Below, piece after piece: positions 56,716-64,000 of a DNA stretch of 64,000 nt. The translations under genes were made by a program, and so were the position numbers. The stretch comes from Jaapia argillacea MUCL 33604 (Eukaryota > Basidiomycota > Agaricomycetes > Jaapiales > Jaapiaceae): contig KL197731.1 in NCBI GenBank assembly GCA_000697665.1, forward strand, positions 26,311-90,310, given 5' to 3'. The notes under the pieces were generated by a model. That model was given only the letters and a program-made list of their open reading frames with translations, was not told the DNA's origin and did not search any database. How positions within the stretch are numbered: the stretch's first letter is position 1; every line of letters starts with the position of its first letter.

Positions 56716-57689
56716 GGTGAGACGAAGAGGGAATCAGTGATGGACAGCGATGAGATCATCGACTTTGCAGTGTCAGTGGCTGTGCACCCTCCGCCCTCTT
56801 TCCTTTCCGGGATGCCCCGAACTTTGAGTCAGCGATTAGCACGTCACACCTGTGACCACGGTCTCTCATCTCCTGCCACCACGACAAACGCGCTCATTGC
56901 GCCTTTCGTTTGCTAACTTTCTTGCTCGCTATTTTCTTTTCCCCACCCTCCGCTCCCTTTTCTTCCTCCTTGCATTCTGCACTATTTGCCCTGTCAATAG
57001 CTCCTGGTCACCTTGCTCCTATCATAGTCTTACTACATCTGTCAAGTTGTACCTGCGAATGCGTGGAGTATCCCACCCACCCATCGCAGCGTACTTCGGA
57101 TATCTCTCATAGTCCAGGACCTGTGTGCGGGGCCGGAGAGCGCTCACGCGTTTTCACCCGTATTGCTTGCTACGCTACGCTAGCTTCCTACATTCCTTAA
57201 TATAAGTCCTTTTCATTACTCGTGCGACCAGTGCCAAGTCAAAGTTTTCCGTTCATCTTTTTAGTTCTCTCTAATCTACTCCGAGGACCTACGTTCCCTT
57301 CATTTTAACTCTTCAATTTCATCGCCGCAACATCTCCGGTTAGCTGCTGCCAAGCTGCTGCAGCCCATTTCATGATTTCATCATCCCTCGCACCAGACAG
57401 TCACGGAACCAGAATCTATTGCAAACCGGGTTACGTAAGATCCTCAGTCCAGAATACCTCGTCCGAGTTAACAGGGAGGGCTGATGCAAGTCTGAGTTCT
57501 GAGCGCTTTATCGTCGTCTAAACTGCCTCTGGTCTGCAAAGTATGGTCTAGCGTTCAATGTGATCCTTGGCGATGGTCCAGAACGTAACGCCTTTGATCT
57601 TGGTAGTCTCGGTACTTGCTCCTTCTGTGATACTTAAGGCACTTTCTGCCATGAACCGTTCACTAGCTCTTGCTTGGTCTCATTGAACA
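56716..57689. other. Divergent promoter region between P7 and P8
   Basis: P7 (minus) and P8 (plus) diverge from this 974-bp stretch. Pyrimidine-rich tracts lie at 56920-56990, a common feature of fungal promoters, and an AT-rich AATATAAGTCC at 57199. No gene supported. Confidence 0.5.
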
Positions 57690-60397
57690 ATGTCAAAGAC
57701 GACCGTTTCGCCATCCGACTTGGTATCATCCACATCTGACTCTCGAAATGATCTCGCCCGTCTCCGAGCCCTACTGAACGCTGAACAGTCTTTACTTCAC
57801 TCGTACGTGTCCATCTCCAAGTGTATCATTTTCGTTCAAAAGAGTCTGATAAATTACCATCCGAGTCTAGGGTGGATCACTTGAGCTCTGATTTTTCAAC
57901 GGCGACACAGTTTCTGAGGGAGTGGGCTCGTGGAGAAAGCGAGGACATTGCTGTGCGTATCTCCAACTCCGACTTTTTTTCTTAAATGAGATTGACTGAC
58001 CATGCTTTTGGTTAACTATATGTTTTTTCACGTGTCCTGTTGTGTGTTCCCCGTCGTTCATTCATCCGAAATTGATACCAGGATGCCGTCGGTGTATCAT
58101 CAACTCTCTTGGACGAGTACTCCTCCGCGCTCTCGCAATTCTCAAAGAATATCGCAGAAGTCTGCTCACATCTATCAAATATCCGCCCTTTCGAAGACAT
58201 TCTACAAAACCTTCATAGTCGTCGAGATTCATTGGTAGTTCAAGTTAATTCCGCTCGAGATGAACTTCAGGTGATGACTCCAGGGTTCGATGATGCTCTG
58301 GAACAAACGGAGAAATGGAGGAGGTTGCAACAAGAATTGGACGGTTTGAATCTGCAGATCGGTAATGAAGAAGCTGATTTTAGCGAGTTCAAGAGGGGTA
58401 CGGCTAGAATTTGGATGGAAAAGTTGTTGAATGGGTTAGTCGAGTGTTCCGTCAAGGGGAAGGTGAGTCGCTCGTTTGATATACATGTTCCCCAACTTAT
58501 CACTACGTTACAGATTGTTGGCGACTCGGGTATAAAAGCCGTTCGAGAGATTCCTTCAGAGCCTCCGAGCGCGAGTAATCCGTACAGAGGGTACACTCAT
58601 ACCGAGGCCATCTTCGAGGAAGCTGAACGTCGTCTATCGGATTGGCGATTCGTTTCAGTAGAGCCTACTCCTGTGCCTCCCCCAACGCCTCTCATGGCTC
58701 CCTCTGATATCCTCCCTGCTGTCGTCACTGTTTCTCCAACTGGCCATGACGAACCCGAGTCTCCTATACCTCCTGAGGCTTCGACTTCTCCTCAAGTTCA
58801 TGAAGCTACCACATCAAATCTGACGTGGGAAGGCGAAACAGAGCTTCGTCTGCCGACTCAGATACCTACCTCCCATGGAATCCGCAGAGCTGCCACCTTC
58901 GCTTTAACTGGGGAAACCGAAGTCCAACCCTCACCTCAGATACCACCTCCATCTAACGATCTCCATCGAGTCATCACTCTCCAACCAATACGAGAAACCG
59001 ACTCAAGCCCCACACCTCCTCCTCCTCACCCAATCCACACTCAATCATACCCACGCCGAAAGAAAACCCATCACGTTTCACGCAGGAATACCGAACCTAA
59101 TCACATTTCTACTCGGATTGGTGGGGCTGGGAGTAGGTTGGACCGAAATGTGTTGATTCGAGATGAATCTTTTTATCGTTCACTACCCGGCGGGCACTAT
59201 GGAGGACAACAGGGACTCCCTCGTATGAGTACGGGGTCCTTCGATTCGCCTCTTGTAGTTGACGATACATCGCGTCGGGTGTTCACTCGAGCTTTACCAC
59301 CGCAGCCTCCAATGCCTGGAGGCGGAACAACCCCCACCTCGATTCCATCAGGTTCTTTACCTGGTACTCTTTCGCCACTGCAGAATGCATCCGGTCAGTC
59401 TTCATTCTTTTCCTAGTGATGAAGCGTGTTGAACCTCAACCCCGTTTTGGCACTTTGCTCAGTTAGTTCAGCTTCGACTTTCTCATTCTCGGATCCTCTT
59501 ACTCCAATCCGTCGCTCCGACCCTGATAAACCCATTGATGTCTACATGCCACAGCCAACAATCACCGTTCAGCCTTCTGTCAAGGGACTACCACAGATCC
59601 CGTCTAGCTTTCCTAGTTCGTCTCCCACTATGAATGGGTTCTCCGAGTCTACCAATGTCGCCGGTACGTGAGGTTATTTCAAGGAGGTAACTTCTTCTCA
59701 TTATTTTCCTCTTTTTCTCGTATTTCTTTAATGTAGAGATTAATTCGGTGCTATGGGCACCTACTACCGTTGGCCAAGGGACTACGTCCGCCGACCGGCA
59801 GATGCAGCAACAGCCGTTTTCTCAGCAGCCTTTCGGTCCCACCACGTCATACGAGCAACGCGAAATGTCTCCACCATTACCGACGTTACCTGGTACATAC
59901 TCTCAAACGACGAGTCCACCTGGTGAGTCCCGTCTTTCAAAGATGAAGTTTCTTTGGGACGCTGAGTTGAACAAACGACATCACCCATCCTCTTTACAGA
60001 CCCAGTCCCATACCTCAATCAGCTCAACCCAGTGACTGCAGTCAATCCCGTCAACAACCCAACTTCTACTTCTCAACCTTCTTCTGTACCTTCCATAACT
60101 CAAACTGCATCTCGCACCTTGAACATGGGCCTTCCATCCCTTGGCTTTCCCTCAATGCCTCCCTTTAATCTTCCGACTACGCCGAATCTGAATGGAGCGC
60201 AACCCTTATTACCCAGTTTGACGCAACCTACTACTAATGATGCGACTTTGAACGACCCCCCTGGCCCTGATGTAGTCCATCCGAGGTTGCAAAATGCTGG
60301 TCAAGTCCTTGACATTGTCAAGAAGGTCTTTTCTACCGCAGATAGTATCATCCGATTCTTCATGTCCATTGTCAGATGTGCCGCCTCTCCCATATGA
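57690..60397 (+). CDS. Pil1-like eisosome/BAR-domain protein P8
   Basis: Seven exons (57690-57802, 57871-57952, 58082-58462, 58514-59393, 59463-59663, 59737-59922, 60000-60397), 746 residues, the only plus-strand member. Core: LRALLNAEQSLLHS, STATQFLREWARGESED, LLDEYSSALSQFSKN, FEDILQNLHSRRDSL, EADFSEFKRGTARIWM, IVGDSGIKAVREIP, RGYTHTEAIFEEAERRL, parallel to Pil1 throughout. Exons 2 and 3 are 82 and 381 nt. The long Pro/Ser/Thr tail has SFYRSLPGG and MPGGGTTP motifs, and ends in a hydrophobic helix (KVFSTADSIIRFF) with a cysteine near the end, similar to the P4 C-terminus. Three tail introns are GT..AG and frame-consistent. Confidence 0.83.
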
Positions 60398-60623
60398 TCA
60401 TTATGGTCATTGTCCTTCTTCAGCTTCATCGAAAGGACTGTTGTCTGTACCTCTTTTCGACAATTCGTCAGAACGGCAGCGCTGCCCTTAAGCATTGCGA
60501 CCAAGATGAGGTAAAGATGCGAAGGATCTGCCCAAACGAACACACCGACAAAGGATGACAACAACACGTAGATGGTGTACATTATATGGAAGTCCATCAG
60601 TCATCCGGATCCTCGTCGAGAAG

Positions 60624-61772
60624 TTAATCGTTGTGATGAGTGAGTTCGAGAATTGTGACATCCGTAAGGTGAGATGGCAGCTGAGGACGGGGAAGGTCGG
60701 TCGCATTGTTAACTGAGGATGGGGAAGAAGGTGCTACCGAAGCAGCCTCACGCTTGTCAAAGATTGGAGGATGACGGTCAGTCGCTGGAGGAGTAGTTGC
60801 CGGTCTACTTCTGCCATCGCTGACGTCCATATTAGCAACAGAGGCATGTGTACTTTTTCGGCGAGTGAAGAACGCGGATGCCCGTCGAATGTAACTGGGA
60901 GGTGATGGTGATAAGTTGTTCCGCACACCGAAATCCGAGACGCTCCGCCTCGAGAACCTTCCCGGAGGATCTATCGATGCCTTTGTTGGTTGGGTAGTAG
61001 ATGGAGGTGGACCGACATTCTCGCTACCGTCAACATTATGGAGGTTGGAACGTCCGCGTGATCCCACAGTCTATGTGATTTAGCTCAGCAATGAGGATAC
61101 ACTCGAAAACTTAAACGAACTGACGGTCACAGATTTCGAGAATACATCGAAGGCATCAATGTATGCGGACATCCACTTCTTGATCGCAGCTTTCTTCGAC
61201 TCTGCCAAGGCAGCTTCGCTATTCGTGATCTTGACGCTCAGATCGTGAATATCTCCTGCCACTCTCTCAAGCTCAGCATTTCTTTCAGATGGATCGTCCG
61301 TTACAGCCAGTGGAGGAACGTCAACTTGGGTACCAAGAGCGTTTCTACGAGCTCTGAGGTCTTCCAAGGACGCATCTGTGTGGTGAACAGCTTCCATATG
61401 TTTGCGTAGTGGTCTGACATCGGCGGCGAGTTGGGCAAATGAAGCGGAATAGCTGGCGACAACCGAGATAAGGGGTGGGATATATGCCTTGAAGGACTGT
61501 TTGTCAGCTTGAACGGAACTGGATGGAACTCAAGCTGAGGTTCCACGCACAGAGAGTTCGGCGGCTTCCTCCAAACCCAGTAATACAAGAGCCGTTGACA
61601 TATCATGATAGCGATGACTCACGCTGCGGAAGCTGGTGATTCCCAACGATAGGATCAGAACCAAAGGGAAGAACATCGGTGGTGTACATTACCTTTCAAG
61701 GAGAGCATCGTGGGCGACAAGTACGCGCTGGAGCGCTGGAGAGTGCGCTTGTGGAGTCGCAATAAGACTCAT
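60624..61772 (-). CDS. Divergent Pil1-like protein P9
   Basis: Four exons (61693-61772, 61551-61632, 61125-61487, 60624-61070), 323 residues. Exon 2 keeps the 82-nt length and the phase of the family; exon 3 is 363 nt. Core: LQRVLVAHDALLESF, STALVLLGLEEAAEL, VASYSASFAQLAADVRPL, DASLEDLRARRNALG, NSEAALAESKKAAIKKW. The region after exon 3 (TVGSRGRSN) no longer resembles the IxGxxGK element, and the tail is short, basic and Ser-rich. It is the most diverged member, recognised mainly by exon structure and helical spacing. Exon 3 could end six bases earlier (a GTGACC donor). Confidence 0.65.
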
Positions 61773-62085
61773 CGAATCCGCTCCAAGTCACAGGATGTTG
61801 GCCTACCGAGCTTTGGTGCAATTTAACGGTCGACGTGCAAACCATGTACTTCGTGGGCATTGCCTTCGCTTACCCTCTTCACTGAAGGGCGATGACAGAC
61901 GCCCACGATCATTTCTTGAGGCGGTTGCGTGGCGTGGTGACATTGCCACCGTGATGCAACATCTAACACCCAATTCATGAGAGCTTCAGAACAGACAGAA
62001 TGATATAGCAAGGTTTCAGATCTCCAGCGCCAACAGAACATCGTGCAGGTCATTGCAGGTAATATTTTGAAGTCGATTCAATAGG
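61773..62085. other. P9 upstream region
   Basis: No gene or clear TATA box. It ends at the inverted-repeat element. Confidence 0.4.
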
Positions 62086-62397
62086 CAGGTTGTGCATGAG
62101 CCACCAGTGCCACGTGGTGGCGTGAGAGCGTTGCGCAAACTGGTGGCTCACGTCCGGTGGCTCTCAAAACATCATTATCAGATGTCGTCTAATGAGCTGT
62201 GTAGTCTTAAATACAATCATAGATGTGAACTGCATGCACTTGGTTGCAGTGCGAGGGCACGTTGTTGTGATTCCACCTCTAAAATAGTGCAAAATCTTCG
62301 TCAGCCACCAGCGGTGGCTCCGAGAGGCAGCCCGCCTGCCAAATTTGCACAATGCGCCCACGCCACCACGTGGCTCCGGTGGCTTGTGCACAACCTG
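62086..62397. mobile_element. MITE-like element with about 50-bp terminal inverted repeats
   Basis: The left end CAGGTTGTGCATGAGCCACC and the right end, reverse-complemented, CAGGTTGTGCACAAGCCACC match; similarity continues inward through CCACGTGGTGGCGTG to TTG(C/T)GCAAA. The 312-bp element has no coding capacity and an additional internal CCACCAGCGGTGG palindrome. Flanking octamers TCAATAGG and TCTACACG agree at five of eight positions, a possible worn 8-bp target duplication as in hAT elements. Confidence 0.65.
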
Positions 62398-62514
62398 TCT
62401 ACACGAGAAACAGGCACGACTTTGTTGCCGCAGCAAAGCCTGAATAAGTCACGTAACATTGCCTCCATTAGCTACTGACTGTGAAGCGAAAACATGGCTG
62501 ACAATTAGCCTTAG

Positions 62515-62954
62515 ATATGCTGTCAGCTTTGCTGTAGTGTACAACTCTAACCACAAATTTTGAATATTGATACCTACCACATATTCTAAGTTTGCTGACT
62601 GAGAATGCTGCACCGACATTGGCCACAGCACACCCAAAATGTGGTGATAGCTAAAATATTGCAGTGGACTTAGACTTTGTTGGGGTGAAATGCTTTGAAT
62701 TTGTTGTGGCAGATTATCCTTGGTTACCATGGTTACTCTGCCAATAATTGGACATGTTGCCACAACAAATTCAAAGCATTTTGCCCCAACAGAGTTTAAG
62801 TCCACTGCAACATTTTAGCCATCGCCATATTTTGGGTACATCGTGGCCAATGTCGGTGCAGCATTTTCGGTCAGCAAACTTAGAATATGTGGTAGATATC
62901 AATATTCAAAATTTGTGGTTAAGGTTGTACACTACAGCAAAGCTGACAACATAT
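62515..62954. repeat. Fold-back element, two 198-bp inverted arms
   Basis: 62515-62712 and 62757-62954 are reverse complements at roughly nine of ten positions without gaps, around a 44-bp centre containing the near-palindrome GGTTACCATGGTTA. The RNA or single strand would form a very long hairpin. Both arms keep the same open frame (QQSLSPLQ, PMSVQH, SANLEYVV, INIQNLWL). Confidence 0.8.
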
Positions 62955-63725
62955 CTACTGTTAAGGTTCAGGTACTCGGCCATACCCAGAAGTTGGCCAC
63001 CTTGCCTCTCCACATCGTTATATACCTCACATGCAGAAATTGTGGTGTACATTGCAGAGTAAATAGCCTGAATGCATTGCATTCCAATTTTGGAGTGAAT
63101 CCGCCCAGTATTGAAAGAGAAATTGTCTGGCCAAGAGTGTCAAAGGGCCATTACAGATGAAATTCACATGTGCAGAAACACCACTTCCTCCTTGTTCTGT
63201 CTCTCCGCCTTGCAACACTGCCTCAAATCGCTCACTTCAATGTCTTGTCTGCTCTACTAGGTCTGGTCTATATTATACTTTCTCAAATCACTCTATATGG
63301 TAGCCAGTACCAAGTTATTTGAGAGAAATTTCAGCAATACTTCAATTCTCAAATTCTGGAGCGCTCAGTTCAGATGGGAGATTGGGAGATGAGTATGCAG
63401 ACTCACCTCTGTGACTCTATCGTAAGACATTCTATCGACCTCTCCCTAGCTGATACAATTTTTTATAGGGATCTCTCATCTTTTCCAGCTTGTGTACATG
63501 GCTCTCAAGCACAAAATCCAATTTTCTGCCCCTCCCCACTCACGAAATAAATTTGGCTTCCCTCATAACTCTATCAGCTCCAGTCACCCTCCAGTCAAAT
63601 CTCTAACATCCTGGGCCTGTTGTGAACACGTCTGGACTTGTATATTTTCTGTTGTTTTCATTCTTTTATTGGACTTCCTTCGCTTTCGTATCATTTCCCT
63701 TGTCTATGATACTCAGCATCCTTTT
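62955..63725. other. AT-rich intergenic, no supported gene
   Basis: Small open frames only; no domain or splice structure. Confidence 0.45.
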
Positions 63726-63750
63726 ATCTTATCTTATCTTATCTTATCTT
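63726..63750. repeat. Microsatellite (ATCTT)5
   Basis: Five perfect copies of the pentamer ATCTT. Confidence 0.9.
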
Positions 63751-63810
63751 GGACTTGGTACTATTATTAGCATCCAATGACTCGCCTCGGACAGCCTCGT
63801 ACAGCCTCAT

Positions 63811-63944
63811 CATTGTTCTCTGTTTCATTGTTCTATCTTCATTGTTCATTGTCATTGTTCAGAACCTTAACTCGCTTGCCATTGTTCTTAGACATTGTCT
63901 CGTCTGTTATTGTCTATAGTACATTGTTCGATATCCCATTGTTC
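63811..63944 (+). promoter_or_regulatory. Cluster of nine CATTGT motifs, seven of them CATTGTTC
   Basis: CATTGTTC occurs at 63811, 63826, 63840, 63853, 63880, 63922 and 63937, plus CATTGTC at 63847 and 63893, all in one orientation within 134 bp and just upstream of a TATA box. CATTGT is the classic core bound by HMG-box proteins of the Sox/mating-type kind, so this looks like a homotypic binding-site cluster of the promoter for a gene to the right. Confidence 0.6.
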
Positions 63945-63950
63945 TTGTAG

Positions 63951-63960
63951 TATATAAGGA
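63951..63960 (+). promoter_or_regulatory. TATA box of a gene beyond the right edge
   Basis: TATATAAGGA directly after the CATTGTTC cluster. No ATG follows within the remaining 40 bases, so the coding part is outside the window. Confidence 0.55.
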
Positions 63961-64000
63961 CACCTACCTACTTTGTATTCGGTAGCTTGTCCACTTGAAC

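Noticed and set aside
57682-57691. GAACAATG at the P8 start codon as an extra HMG-box site
   Set aside because: A single octamer overlapping an ATG is expected by chance and has no neighbours of the same kind.

Overview
The window is nuclear DNA of a filamentous basidiomycete, most likely an Agaricomycete. The evidence is: genes broken by many 48-70 bp introns with GT..AG (sometimes GC..AG) borders, class I hydrophobins, a PriA/CPL1-type secreted cysteine-rich protein, a GH12 endoglucanase, HSPA12-type Hsp70-like ATPases, and TATA boxes about 50-80 bp before several start codons. I cannot name a species. All exon coordinates were read by hand from splice signals and reading-frame continuity. 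One 20-N assembly gap lies at 13657-13676.

Layout. (1) 1-9039, secretome and metabolism: the 5' end of a secreted protein (cut by the window edge), a PriA/CPL1-like secreted protein, a GH12 endoglucanase and a 4-coumarate-CoA-ligase-like enzyme. (2) 9.5-26.1 kb, a rearranged accessory region. A small beta-trefoil domain, resembling fungal I66 protease inhibitors and ricin-B-like lectins, occurs alone (two copies in a segmental duplication), fused to a LamG/concanavalin-A-like domain, and fused to an HSPA12-like Hsp70 ATPase. A free HSPA12-like gene, divergent from the fusion, and a chimeric Hsp70 pseudogene lie beside them. (3) 26.7-29.4 kb, conserved housekeeping: Mo25/Hym1 and glucosamine-6-phosphate N-acetyltransferase (GNA1). 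(4) 29.8-61.8 kb, nine divergent paralogs of the eisosome BAR protein Pil1 (called P1-P9 here), eight on the minus strand and one on the plus. Seven of the nine have a second exon of exactly 82 nt and seven have a third exon of exactly 381 nt. Their long low-complexity tails differ but share short motifs. Two copies of a hydrophobin-containing duplicon are inserted on either side of P5. (5) 62-64 kb, inverted-repeat elements, a microsatellite, and a dense cluster of CATTGTTC motifs in front of a TATA box, probably the promoter of a gene beyond the right edge.

How the parts may work together. Pil1 proteins form the curved lattice of eisosomes under the plasma membrane, so the array looks like a local diversification of membrane-scaffold proteins. 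The beta-trefoil/LamG/Hsp70-like block combines likely ligand-binding domains with an ATPase domain. A recognition-and-response role is possible, but that is inference. The two most unusual systems are the beta-trefoil/HSPA12 fusion locus and the Pil1 array.
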